In this document: in pieces, positions 13,801-23,581 of the stretch
Position numbering within the stretch: the stretch's first letter is position 1
How the letters are laid out: each line of letters starts with the position of its first letter
From: Blastomussa wellsi
Taxonomy: Eukaryota; Cnidaria; Anthozoa; Scleractinia; Plerogyridae
Assembly: GCA_947652115.1 (NCBI GenBank)
Contig: OX393566.1
Location: 13,774,825 to 13,838,824 of the forward strand
DNA length: 64,000 nt
Direction of reading: 5' to 3'
Position numbers and translations under genes: made by a program
Notes under the pieces: model-generated
What the model was told of the DNA's origin: nothing
What the model saw: the letters and a program-made list of their open reading frames with translations, nothing else
Database searches by the model: none

Positions 13801-15434
13801 GCATGTGGTGCGTTCCTCTTGATTCTTATTTTGGTTGTTTTGCTATTGTTGCGAAGACGGAGGAAGCAAGCTGAACAAAGAAATGGGTAAATATAGATAG
13901 GCCTATCATGGCGCTTCTTAATGAACTTTGAAATAAAACAATCTGGGGATTGTAAGGAGTTTGCTTTTCAAAGTTCTTAAATTCCCCTCCACAGACATAA
14001 CTCCTGTCCTGGCATGTCGAGCTTATAACCGGTAAATAACGGCGACTTACTGGCCTAATTTAGTTCCGTTTGGTAGGCGGCTTAGTTTGATAACAAAACA
14101 CCATTTGGTTAAACAGAGATTGCAGCTAAGTGGCATAACCCTACTTTAGAAGTAAACAACAAGCATGGCTTTGATTGTGGTTCCGTTTTGTACAAGAGTG
14201 GAGCGGTGTTTGAAATGGTATTAATAATATATAGTTTTAGCCAAGTCTAAAAGCGGACCTCCACGGTTATTTATTTCTTGCGCTTGGTGCTGACCTGCAA
14301 ATAACAGCAATATCTTTTAAGACTTCGAATTATCGCGTATTGCAAAACTGATGGACAAGTGCTGGTGGTGAATGGTTATATCCTCTTTTGCTTCACTTGC
14401 ATATGTCATGTATATTACCTCATTGCACTGCACTTTACCCACTTTCTTTAATACTATTGAGGTGTGGAACTAAGCTCGCGCGCACGCACGCAATTCAAGT
14501 GTCGTTCGGACGGACGAACAATCACGTGGCAACCAAAATGTTTCAGCTCGATGAGTTTGCCAAATTTTCTTAGGTATGGAGCTCCACAAGATCTCCACTA
14601 ATAAGCTGTGTATTTCAGGTCATCTAGCTCCAAGGATTTTCAAACAAATGGGAACAGTACTATAATACCGCTTGAAGTGATATACGAGGACAAAACAGTG
14701 CCTAAGTCCTTGCCAAAAGGACAAACAAATCCAGAATTTGTTGGCGACGATGAGGATGATGACAATGATATCTACAAAGCTCAGCTGTTATTATTTCTGA
14801 AGCAAGTCCATTTAATACGGCCTAATATCTACCCCGACGAGCAAGACAACAAGTCTGAAACCTCAGAAAATTCACGGTCGACATCCAGAAAACCGTCAGC
14901 TGTGTCTAGGGCCAGCCACGAGGTAAAAGATGAACCAGCTATTAATGACAAGAATTCGACCACTGCTGTAAGTTGGTTTCCTGTCTAAACAAATATACTA
15001 TATTCATTGCCCTCACCTAATTCTAGTCAGTCTCAAATAATTAGCAGACTTTGTCATGCCAACACAGTGAGATGCTAATGCTAGATTTAAAGTGTTAATG
15101 AGTGCTTTGTATTTGCTTACTACTAGGGAACCAAAGGTAGTTAGAAAAAATATTAATGTTCATATATCATAAAGCTTGCTAACCCTGGGTGCGCTATCAA
15201 ACCACAAGCACAGGGTCTACAAGCAAGGTACAACCTCCATATCAGTTTGCATTGGTAGAATACATATATAGGTATTTTTGTCAACAGAAGTAGAAAACGT
15301 AAGCAAGCATTTAAACATGCTGTATGGAATTGTTCAGCACTTCAGAGTACTAAAGCTGTCATTGAATGCTGTTTGCACAGGGCCAAACACCAGCAACACA
15401 TGGTGAAAAGGTGCTTCCAACAACAGTCTTGTGA
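1829..15434 (+). CDS. Mucin-like SEA-TSP1 type I membrane protein (8 exons, ~1180 aa)
   Basis: Gene span. Exons 1829-1895, 4259-6828, 8318-8379, 8895-9034, 13021-13203, 13769-13886, 14619-14967, 15381-15434. All junctions are GT-AG and the phases (1,0,2,1,1,2,0) fit without a stop, giving 3,543 nt. Domain order: signal peptide (1-22), Ser/Pro/Thr-rich mucin-like region (about 23-840), SEA domain (about 843-946) with a GSVKV self-cleavage site, one TSP1 repeat (about 948-1007), TM helix (about 1012-1035) followed by RRRRK, and an acidic, serine-rich tail ending TTVL. Known of the families: SEA domains cleave and re-associate in mucins and adhesion receptors; TSP1 repeats bind matrix. Inference: a cell-surface or matrix adhesion/mucus protein. 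I know no exact orthologue. Extra exons in the 4-kb intron 4 cannot be excluded. Confidence 0.8.
1896..4258 (+). other. Intron 1 of the SEA/TSP1 gene
   Basis: From gtatga to tttctttcag. Short ORFs here (for example 2540-2776, 3249-3431) show no domain and are taken as chance. The sequence is unique-looking and AT-rich; I see no strong regulatory site. Confidence 0.5.
4259..6828 (+). CDS. Exon 2: Ser/Pro/Thr-rich mucin-like region and start of SEA domain
   Basis: A 2,570-nt exon open in the phase set by exon 1. It starts after tttctttcag and ends CTCTACG|gtagga. The first ~200 codons are mixed; from about 5090 the protein becomes Ser/Pro/Thr-rich with runs of PPP and SSSS, a likely heavily O-glycosylated stalk. 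Inside it four degenerate 43-46-aa units each carry a SLEPST[IL]P core. The end (RIIDVTVSLINEDFDDDLL) is the first strand of a SEA domain. The open frame runs to 6954, but the SEA alignment fixes the donor at 6828/6829. Other long open frames over the same DNA, on both strands, are compositional by-products. Confidence 0.8.
5443..6010 (+). repeat. VNTR-like tandem repeat inside the mucin exon (129-138 bp units)
   Basis: The GAACC of the LEPST core recurs at 5581, 5719, 5848 and 5986, spacings of 138, 129 and 138 bp (43-46 codons). Units share a pattern of SLSASSAPSPLSSSS, proline run, then SLEPSTLPSPSP. All spacings are multiples of three, so the frame is kept. Confidence 0.75.
6975..8092 (-). 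mobile_element. Penelope-like element, 5'-truncated, antisense in intron 2
   Basis: The minus frame 7202-8233 encodes the C-terminal part of a PLE protein. The ~45 N-terminal residues up to about 8092 are read-through of flanking DNA. Conserved parts include a zinc-finger-like CARARCKTCPF and the GIY-YIG nuclease core (CKKLYIGETGRRLGDRFREH). The RT domain is lost. The 3' flank down to 6975 matches the 3' end of the sense copy at 18172-18405. It is inserted between exons 2 and 3 of the SEA/TSP1 gene, antisense to it. Confidence 0.88.
8318..8379 (+). CDS. Exon 3: middle of SEA domain
   Basis: After ccttggcag, 62 nt encode LWELFSGNVEGLRDIEILQF plus AG, ending AG|gttagc. Joined to exon 2 this gives the SEA pattern S-x-x-F/Y-x-x-L-x-x-x-V-x-x-x-L-x-x-L-F before the cleavage strand. 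Phase 0 in, phase 2 out. Confidence 0.8.
8895..9034 (+). CDS. Exon 4: SEA cleavage strand and C-terminal half
   Basis: Starts after ttctcaag and completes the split Arg codon, giving FRKGSVKVDFQLLV, the classic SEA autoproteolysis strand (cleavage expected between Gly and Ser). It continues with NVTTQDINQNLL and GFIFGNIIVRG and ends CGAG|gtaagc in phase 1. Confidence 0.85.
9088..9390. mobile_element. Tc1/mariner (Tigger-like) MITE
   Basis: Starts TA|CAGTAAAACCCCGCGTATAA and ends with the degenerate complement (TTCTTATGCGCGGGGTTAGTA), about 300 bp apart, with no coding capacity. A related terminus occurs at 51015-51055. Located in intron 4 of the SEA/TSP1 gene. Confidence 0.55.
11000..11395. 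repeat. 43-bp minisatellite, about nine copies
   Basis: The ATAACTTGTCC core recurs at 11037, 11080, 11124, 11167, 11210, 11253, 11296, 11339 and 11382, a 43-44-bp period. Most of the later units alternate between two variants (CATACCCCGGGCG and CATGCCGCGGGGG), suggesting an 86-bp higher-order unit. The three minus-strand ORFs here are a by-product: 43 bp is not divisible by three, so each frame repeats every 129 bp. Lies in intron 4. Confidence 0.9.
12061..12164. repeat. Foldback/palindromic MITE
   Basis: The left arm AGTTGATGTTCGCGGGAGTA, running into AATATGTTTTTGG, is mirrored by CCAAAAACATATATTTACG and CCCAAGAACATCAACT. The two ~33-bp arms flank a ~30-bp loop. Non-coding, in intron 4. 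Confidence 0.7.
13021..13203 (+). CDS. Exon 5: thrombospondin type-1 repeat
   Basis: A phase 1-1 (symmetric) exon encoding WSDFTECSKTCDGGQKSRSR followed by TCTNPSPQHGGKDC and a C-terminal CNADVRCPG. This is a complete TSP1 repeat with six cysteines and the W-x-x-x-x-x-CSxTC-GG-x-x-x-R-x-R layout. Acceptor is ttgacaaaag, donor CCAG|gtataa. Confidence 0.9.
13240..13640. repeat. ATCGAT-rich intron segment
   Basis: Intron 5 of the SEA/TSP1 gene contains about a dozen ATCGAT palindromes, usually within AATCGATGACAATCGATGG-like phrases, some in inverted arrangement (ATTGTTATCGATTG). Looks like a degenerate simple repeat. Confidence 0.6.
13769..13886 (+). CDS. Exon 6: transmembrane helix
   Basis: Encodes VSSEIWIAVGVACGAFLLIL then ILVVLLLLRRRRKQAEQRN: a ~24-residue hydrophobic helix followed by a basic stop-transfer cluster, so the tail is cytoplasmic. 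Acceptor ctcctcag; donor ATGG|gtaaat, phase 2. Confidence 0.85.
14619..14967 (+). CDS. Exon 7: cytoplasmic tail
   Basis: Starts after tgtatttcag and completes a Gly codon. It encodes a serine-rich then acidic tail (FVGDDEDDDNDIYKAQLLLF, later SETSENSRSTSRKPSAVS) and ends ACTGCT|gtaagt in phase 0. No known domain seen. The tyrosine in DNDIYKAQ and the serine clusters are plausible phosphorylation sites (inference). Confidence 0.75.
15381..15434 (+). CDS. Exon 8: last coding exon
   Basis: After tgtttgcacag, 18 codons encode GQTPATHGEKVLPTTVL and stop, in frame with exon 7. The C-terminal TTVL resembles a class I PDZ ligand (S/T-x-V/L; inference). I saw no clean AATAAA close downstream. Confidence 0.65.
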   Translation, partial: GQTPATHGEKVLPTTVL

Positions 15435-16707
15435 CTTGTTATGGTAAGATTTGAGTTCAATATACGAAGCAGGTATTGTTGATCGGTGTATTGTAAATTA
15501 ATTCACAAACCTGACAAGCCTTGTTTTGGTGCTGTAACAGAATATAAACCATCCCTGGTGATAATCATTAATCTTTAGTTAATTAAGAAATATATATATA
15601 TATAGTTATATATATATTTTATATTGTACCCTTATTCTAACATGACAAAAGAAATTTAGTGGAAAGGAAAGAAAATCCGGTTTTTCGCTGCTTGAAGTAG
15701 GTAAATAGGGGGTTCCAGAGACTGGGAACGAATTAAGCGTTGACGATGTAGTTGGTGGTTCTATTGTGCTGTTTACAAATAGTTTGCTGTTGCTATTGAG
15801 TGAACTTCTCATAGTCAGAGGACTATAGCTTGTATTTTCCTGGGCTAAACTTCAACTGTCTGACAGAAGCGATGAAATACCTCCGCATCCATTTCGACCG
15901 ATGAACAATCCTCAAGCAGCAATTCTTTGCAGGAAGTGGAGATAGTTGGACATGTCCAACGGCCTTATGCGAAGAAGCCGATCCCTCGTGACATTTGTTC
16001 ATGTGCCGTTCTGTATATTAACTCAGTCTTTCGACCTTCTCATTGGTTTCTGAAGGACACTATAATACTGTATTATTTGGAGGCGTTTTTTTTTCTTCAA
16101 ATGAAGCCATAACATTGTAGCCGCCTTGCAGATGTATAGAGGTCATAGGTCTGAAAGGTTTCCCGTTTGTAGTTTCACACCTGTAATCTGCAATATACTT
16201 CATTCGTGCGATTTGTTTTGGCTCACTTATATTTGCAAGATATGTTCAAAACTTCGCTCTCGGAAGACAAGGTAAGACGTTTTCCGTGAAGATGTAGATA
16301 GCTTGCACTTACGATTCGTGATACTTTTGCATGATGTGTTTCTTATCACGGATATTTGTGTTTGTCCGGCGTCTCTGGAAACTGCTGTAGCTCCACTTCG
16401 AGAAAGCTATAATTTTTTTAGAGAGCCATTCTGTGTCGTAGAGGGCTTTTCTCTTGCATTAATTTTATCGAGCGTTTAGTCTTCTGAGTTTGGTGTTTAG
16501 GTTTTGACCTCTTACTGTGTTCTAGTTGGCACCACATGATTCAATTGTAGATTTATATCTACCACGCGCAGCAAGTCTGTTGACTATTTTGCGTGTTGTA
16601 TATACCAACATTAATCTCGATTGTTTTCTGAAAAGAAATTAACTTTCGCGACAAAACAATTTTCGTGTTTCACACGGGCACGTATTCAATAGCACAGGAT
16701 ATCAATT

Positions 16708-18405
16708 ATGGCACCTATTGTCAGATCTTTACCGTCATACGTTAAAGACAGTCAACACGCACTTCAAATTTTTCGCGATTTCAATTTCCTGGGCGAAGAC
16801 AAACTTATTTTCACTATGGATATTACATCTCTTTACACCGTCATCCCAAATGGCGAAGGTCTTCTAGCCCTCAAACATTTTTTTGATTTACGCACTGTTA
16901 AAGAACCAAGCTCGGAAACATTACTCCGCCTGGCTGAGTTAGTGTTAACACTCAACTGTTTTTCATTCGCGAACAATTATTACAAACAAATCAATGGCGT
17001 GGCCATGGGTACCAAAATGGGACCCAGCTACGCCAATCTTTTCGTAGGCTACATTGAACGCCAATTTTTCAATCAATACAACGGCCCAAAACCTGAACTC
17101 TATCGTCGCTACATTGACGACTGTATCGGCGCTACCTCTTCTACCAGAGAGGATCTTAATCAATTTATAACCGCTGTTAATTCGTTTCATCCTGCCCTTA
17201 AATATACCTGGGAAATTTCCGATACTTCCTTAGCATTCCTGGATATCAAAGTTTCTATCGAAGGCAACAGTTTATGCACCAGTGTGCACTACAAACCCAC
17301 AGATTCTCATAGCTATTTGTTGTATTCATCTTCACATCCATCACATGTCAAGAATTCCATTCCTTATTCTCAGTTTCTTAGACTTCGCCGTCTTTGTAGT
17401 GACGACTCTGATTTTTCCTTAAAATCAGAGGAAATGTGCAATTTCTTCGACAAACGCGGCTATCCTGCTTCTGTTGTTCAAGCGGGCCATCATCGCGCCC
17501 AGCAAATTGATCGACAGTCAGCACTACAAACGTCACAGAGAGAAAACAACGATAGAATTCCATTCACCCTCACATTTCACCCTCACAACCACGCAGTTAA
17601 ATCCATCATTCTCAAAAACTTTAAATTACTTCAAAATGATCCCGACACTGGTAGAATCTTTTCGCAACCTATATTAATTTCATTTAAACGCGACAAAAAC
17701 ATAGGTAACTTTTTAGTCAGAAGTGCATTCCAAACTAGTGATCAACCCGGAACTTTTAAATGCGCTCGCGCACGATGCAAAACATGCCCTTTCATTCACA
17801 ACGTTGACAAAATATCGGGACCCAAGCGATCTATCAAAATCACTGATCATTTCACCTGTATCTCAGCCAATGCCATCTACTGTATAACTTGCACTCTTTG
17901 CAAAAAGTTATACATCGGCGAAACAGGGAGACGACTTGGTGACCGATTCCGAGAACACCTTCGTGACGTAGAGAAAGACGACAAAAATGCATCGAAACCG
18001 GTCGCGAGACACTTCAATCTCCCAAATCATTCTAAGCAACATATGGCAGTCTGCGACCTTTCCCTTCACCAAGGAAACACGGAAAGCCGTAAAACTCTAG
18101 AACAAAAATTTATTTTTCAAATCGGCACTCTTAACCCTCACGGTATCAACGAACGCTTTTCATTCAAATAATTTATTCCGAAGTTTTCACGTTACCAGGC
18201 ACCAGCCAATAGCGAAGCACCATCTTTCTGTATATAAAAACACACGACGCACAATTCCTTGATTCGCTCCGACGAAGGGCTAACGCTCGAAACGTCAGCT
18301 CTTGAATCTCTTTACGGTGGCCAATTGACATTATCAACCCAGTTGATAAAACCAAATGATATTCTTATACTTCCCACCGACGCAGCACCACAGTTTCGTT
18401 AGAAA
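16708..18405 (+). mobile_element. Penelope-like element with RT and GIY-YIG, 5'-truncated
   Basis: ORF 16708-18171 (487 aa). The reverse transcriptase is visible: motif A FTMDITSLYT, motif B GVAMGTKMGPSYANLF, catalytic YRRYIDDC and motif D/E region LAFLDIKVS. It is followed by the zinc-finger-like CARARCKTCPF and the GIY-YIG nuclease CKKLYIGETGRRLGDRFREH. The frame is intact, but the N-terminal third of a typical PLE is missing, so the copy begins near the ORF start. The 3' UTR up to ~18405 includes a hammerhead-like motif. Closely similar to the antisense copy at 6975-8092. Confidence 0.9.
18262..18302 (+). ncRNA. Hammerhead-ribozyme-like motif in PLE 3' region
   Basis: TCCGACGAAGGGCTAACGCT followed by CGAAACGTC resembles a hammerhead core: CNGANGA, short stem II (GGGC/GCTC with TAAC loop), GAAAC, then GTC. 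The position after the first C is C, not the conserved U, so activity may be lost. PLEs are known to carry hammerhead motifs in their terminal repeats. The same block is on the minus strand at 7075-7112. Confidence 0.35.
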
Positions 18406-19800
18406 CTTACCCCCTCTATCAATTAATAAACTTCACTTACTCTTCGCCGCTTTCGTTCAGACTGTTCATTTATTGGCGATGTCTTCAGTACATCCGAATT
18501 TTTGGACGTCGTAATTCTACGGCTTCTTCAGATCCATCAGCGCGGAAACCTGGCTTTTGCTCGAAGTGGCTATCGTCGAAATGTACCGAACACAAAAATG
18601 ACGACTTGTTTGGCAAGAAATCTTGTCGGTGAATACAAACGAATCAAGTCCATTTTTGCCTCACACTTTTGTCTTTGGGAAGTAATACATCGAAATTCCT
18701 GGTGCGCTAGTTCTGTTGGACAATAATTCATCCCTCCCTTCTTCGCTCTCTTATCCGCCATGGCGCTATCGTATTTAGAACCACCAACTACGTCACTTCC
18801 CGTGAAATCTGAGCGTTTGGCTGAGCACGAAGCGGACCCACTTTGGGACCTTTGGCTTGCGAATCGAAACTTTGAGGCTCCAAAAAAATTAAAGAATGCG
18901 TTTTTAATGGCTTAAACCCGCAAATTTGAGTTAATAAAGACATAAACAAGCAAATGGGCCAAAATTTGTACTTCATAGTCCAGTCCGTACTGATGAAATG
19001 TAAACAAACCAAAATGAAAATTACGAGTATAAACTTACCTTTTTCTTCATTATTAACATCCGATATCCTTTCAAAACAATAATAAAGAGTAGACGAACCT
19101 CGACGATATTCCACAAAACGACCCGTAATGGTAGCCTGATTATCAGACGGTCCATCCTGTCTCTCTTACCCGTAATGGCGGACTCAAAAACTTCATGTAC
19201 GCAGTTACCGAAGTGTAACGTTCCCAGAGTCCACGTTCCCTTGAGCAGCACCGGATAAGGGTAACGCAGACTCTGGGACGACATTGATTCAAAACAGAAA
19301 TGTAAACAAATCCCGCGACTGCGCAGTATGGACTGGATTAGAATAGAAATGATGAGTTTTTTTCTTTGCTATTTCAGATTTCTGCACGGCGGCTGCCACA
19401 GACTCCCTACGGATTTTTATGAATTAGGGACCAATTTTATAATTAAAGTTAGCATTAAAATTCGCCGAGTTTGCGCTAAAAGACTGCTTATTAAGTGTCA
19501 CATATGACTACTAGTGTTACTAGTTAGTCGCAGTCCAGGCAACATAAGTTAACGTTGTTAAAATTGACGTTGAATATATATACCCGTATGGTAATTTTGT
19601 TTCTGTGACTCAAAAGCTATTTCTTGTTAATTAGGCAAGATCTCATGAGATCAGATGTTGGTGATCTGGCCAGGATCGGTGGGATAGTATACATTTACTG
19701 GATTCGTCCGAGCCGGCAGTGGAAAGTTTTTTATATCGAGAATTGGATATTAGTCAAGATCGAAGGTCGAGCCCTACATTGAAGTGGAGGCTTAAATATC
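18406..19800. other. No convincing gene
   Basis: Several short ORFs without domains. A minus-strand ORF at 19021-19284 ends at a good GTAAGT donor (about 19037) but matches nothing I recognise. Confidence 0.35.
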
Positions 19801-20113
19801 TTTCCTCATTATCCGGCAAGGAAAATCCGAGCGTTCTGATTGGTTCTTCCTTGGTCGGGACTTTGCCATACGGACCGTTTCCATAGAAACGGTCCTAAGC
19901 CGCGTATTTTTTCCAAAGTTGGATAATTTAAAACTTGTAACTAGAATTACATAAAGTAAACTTACAAAAATACTCTAAGTTAAAGAAAAAATCGTGGTAG
20001 ATTGTTCTTGTTGTTCGTGGCGTCAAAACACGTTACGGCGGAAAATCTCTAAATTCAAGTCACCAGAAGTGCGTTTTAACAAGCAAACATGACCCGAGTG
20101 CTATATAACAAAC

Positions 20114-20262
20114 TACTTACTAACCTAGCTTGCTCGAGCCATACTGGGGAATATTGGCCCTCGGTCGTTTTTGTACGGACCGCGCGCAGCGAGGTCCGTA
20201 CTGCCACGACAGCGGGCCAATATTCCCCAGTACGGCCCTCGCGCTCGGCTAGTAAGAGGTTA
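20114..20262. mobile_element. Palindromic MITE, GGGGAATATTGGCCC family
   Basis: Left arm TACTAACCTAGCTTGCTCGA..CATACTGGGGAATATTGGCCC mirrors the right arm GGGCCAATATTCCCCAGTAC..CTCGGCTAGTAAG. A fragment of the same family is at 19819-19870 (CCGAGCGTTCTGATTGG) and others at 59459-59602 and 62704-62847. Confidence 0.7.
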
Positions 20263-22136
20263 ATATTTGGCGAGCCAAAGCAATACCTAAACTTCATCAA
20301 AAGGAAACCATTTGTTTATAATCAAATTGAAATGAAATAGCTCTTATTCAACACTGTGAATAGACCTAAATAGGTAGCAAACAATACAAAAAAACATTAC
20401 ATATAATCGTTGGTGACCTTTATTGAACAATTGACCATTTTCGCATTACCCATAATACACCTTGTCTAGCCCCCAAAACAAACTTTCGGATTGATTTTTC
20501 CCGGTTCGCGTGGCGTTGTGGGACTGATGCGAACGGGAAGGCGGGTTCTCTCCCTAACCATCAACCCTCGCGCGTCTTGATTTCCCTCCTTCCCGCCTCG
20601 AGGCGGCCGGAAACGGTGGAAAACGCAAAAATCTAATCTTAACCTTAAATATTCAGGGATTTTCTTACAATTTGCACAATTTTTTACATTTCAGCTATTC
20701 TCTCGTTCTTCCGCAGTGTCGGTAACGGTGGATAGGTGTGGGCAGGAGTAGGTGACAGCGCGCATTTTGGTACTTGCAGTTATCCACACACAAACAGCTA
20801 AACTTATTACAAACAAGGTAGAAAATACAGACAATAAACGAGAGAAAAGATAAAAAAGATATTACAAAATAGGATAAAAATATGTATGTGTGAGGAACGA
20901 AGCAAAGAAATGTGCATTATTTAAATGGTCAGAAGGGTGGGGGGGTACACTTTTTAAAATTAGAATTGCGAAGGGGGGTATAATTTTCTTAAGTACTTAT
21001 TTTTGGGGGGTACAGTTTAGAAACACCACACTTTTTTAAAAACGACCCCCCCCCCCCCCCCCCCCCCCTGGGACGTAATAAACGATCGGTCCCTAATTAT
21101 AACCAGTTAACGATGGTGGCAACACCTCACGGTTTGTTCTATCCTGTTGACGAATTTCACAAAGTCACAGCTGAACCTGCAGCTGTCTTGGTTGATCATG
21201 TCTTTCAGCTTGCCTTTGAACTTTTTCAGTGAGTAAAGGTGGGTTGTTGCGATGGTTGCGCCATTAGTCATCCAAGTCAAACGCAGCATTTCTGCTTGAT
21301 GATGGATCAGGAACAAGCGTGGTTCCGTACTTTGACTAAGCGGTGCTAATGTTATGACGGTTGCCGGCACAAAATGCTTGAAGCACACATGTATTTCCTC
21401 ACGTTAAGGAATACCCACGTAATCATTGCATACTCGGATGCATTTGTCAGGTATATAAGGTGTTTTTCGCAGTTTTAAGATAGAAGGCATCTCTCGCTAC
21501 CTTTGCGTCAAAGTGTATATGACATGAAAAATATTTTCTTCTTATTTGAAAGGCCTTTCAAAATTCAGAAGAATGGAGTTTTTCATTTTGATTTTTCTTG
21601 TTTTGTTTTAGAGTTATTAACATTTTTTCTATAATGCAAATTAGATCAGTGATGACGTCATAAGGTTTGAACTAAAAATGGTAAAATACTGAATAAACAA
21701 TATATCTAAAACTATTGTGCAGTGTTCTTGGAACTTGGCACCACAAATGTGCATCACAAAATAACAAATGACACCCGTAATGATGTTGCCATGACAACAG
21801 TTTTGCTGCTGGTACTGTCTCAAAAACTGAAATTTCTAGTTTTTTCTTAAACCAAGAACCATCAACTGCAGCCAATCCAATGATGGGAATTAAGACAATA
21901 TGGGAACATGTCTGTTCCAAGTAGGACCCTTTGTCTCACTTCAGAGGTTGCAAATCGAGATATATTTGGTTTCATGACAGAGAGAGACTGCAGCTAAAAT
22001 AGTTGCTATGGCAACAATACAAGGGGGTCATTTTGTTTCTTTGGTGATGCACACTTGTGATGCCAAGTTTCAAAAACAATGCATCAATAGTTTACTATGG
22101 ATGAAATCTCGAGTAGTTTTACCTCCGTTTGGACAT
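20263..22136. other. Repeat-rich, no gene seen
   Basis: Contains G-rich and C-rich homopolymer blocks (20938-21010; C run 21049-21068) next to a GATCGGTCCCTAATTATAA transposon end, and AT-rich repeat-like DNA with GATGACGTCAT at 21650. No domain-bearing ORF. Confidence 0.4.
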
Positions 22137-22326
22137 GTGGGGGGCGCAGTGACCTAATACTCAGGATCGGACGGTCCGGGTTTGAGCCTCTAGCCGGGGC
22201 ACTGCGTTGTGTTCTTGGGCAAGACACTTTACACTAACAGTGCCTCTCCTGTGCTGACCCCATAGTGACTGTCTAATAAGGAGTTTAGTTGAACCAAGAT
22301 GACACCTGATTTCCTTCTTATAGGTG
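22137..22326 (+). mobile_element. tRNA-derived SINE
   Basis: A box A-like block (GGCGCAGTGACCTAAT) and box B (GGTCCGGGTTTGAGCC) are followed by the shared body GCCGGGGCACTGCGTTGTGT. Same family as 26511-26697 and 55446-55702. 3' end approximate. Confidence 0.65.
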
Positions 22327-22732
22327 TCCGTTAAGAGAATTAACAGGATTTTACTTCCGACGAAGGCTAACCTAGCACAGATGTGTCGAACTTGGGCTAT
22401 CCATCTCCTGGCATCTCACTGAAGTCTCCCCTATTGTGTTTACACTTAATAACAATGCTTGCGCGATCGGGAGTAATTTTATCATTCAAAATGACGCCAA
22501 AGTGGACCACGACGTCGTAGAACACACGCACACTACATTACGAGAAGTATTTTTTTGTGGCTAATCAGAATGCCTTATGCTTGCCCACACCATAACTATG
22601 GCTTGTTCCCAGTTCCGTTGCAAGCTGTATGTATTAACGATTGACTAGTAGACATCCAGGATAAGTGCGCCGCTGCACCAATATGAAGAATCAAAAGCAC
22701 ACGGTACACATATTTTACTGAGAATCTGCAGC

Positions 22733-22738
22733 TTTATT
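22733..22738 (-). terminator. Poly(A) signal for the ATF2/7 gene
   Basis: The minus strand reads AATAAA, about 640 bp beyond the stop codon at 23373; the most likely 3' end signal, by position only. Confidence 0.4.
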
Positions 22739-23372
22739 TAACAACACACAACGGCGTAGCTACAATAAAGATGTTTCTTGGCTGTATACAGTTGATGTAC
22801 AGCGTATCCTTGTTGGTCATTATTTACAGAGCTAATATATTACAACAAAATATTCAAGGAACTGATCCTATCTAATAATATACCTTTTAAACTTACCAGG
22901 TTTACTTGGTAACCAAGGGACGCCTCCAGTTACATGTATTATACGCATTCTAAGAACATATATTCTTTGTCATAACAATCATGATAGACATCACACCACA
23001 CCACCGGTACTTACAAAAGTGGAATATAAAGAATCGACAAATACTAACGGAAACTCATTGCTTAGCTGCTCATTAAGAACTTAGGAAAAGCAGCTTTGGA
23101 GTGGACCTGTGCACTTAAAAAGGTAAAATAAACTGAATACTTTGGTAAAAAATGAACGAACGTGAAACGAAACGAAAGTATTGTAATGACATTCATACGA
23201 GACGACACACATGTCGAAAATAACACTCATAGCTACTTGTAGCTACATACTAAAAGTCCAAATAAATTTATTTGCCTTTGAACTCTGCATAAATAGACAC
23301 GATTAGCTAATATATTTTTCACGCGCCGCGGTCATTATGCCGCACTGCATAATATGCTAGCCATGTACCCAG

Positions 23373-23581
23373 CTACACTCCTATGGGGTTACTGTTTGTC
23401 GTTATAACGCCCTGAGGATTTGAAGCACTCGATATCGAAGCAGCAGCAAGATTTTCTAGTTCCAGAGTAGCCCGGTGAGCCATTTGCGTGAGGGCACTGG
23501 TGGCGACATCTTCAGCTGAGGCAGCGTCTGTGTGAGAGCTGCTTGTTATAACCCCGTTTGTTTGCTCAGCAACCTGATGAT
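23373..23581 (-). CDS. ATF2/7 exon 10: C-terminus and stop
   Basis: Starts after aatgaacag in phase 1. Encodes HQVAEQTNGVITSSSHTDAA then SAEDVATSALTQMAHRATLE, matching the conserved VATSVLTQMA block of ATF2/7. Ends NSNPIGV and TAG at 23373-23375. Confidence 0.88.

Noticed and set aside
19021..19284. Minus ORF ending at a GTAAGT donor
   Set aside because: No recognisable domain and no downstream exon found; may be repeat-derived.
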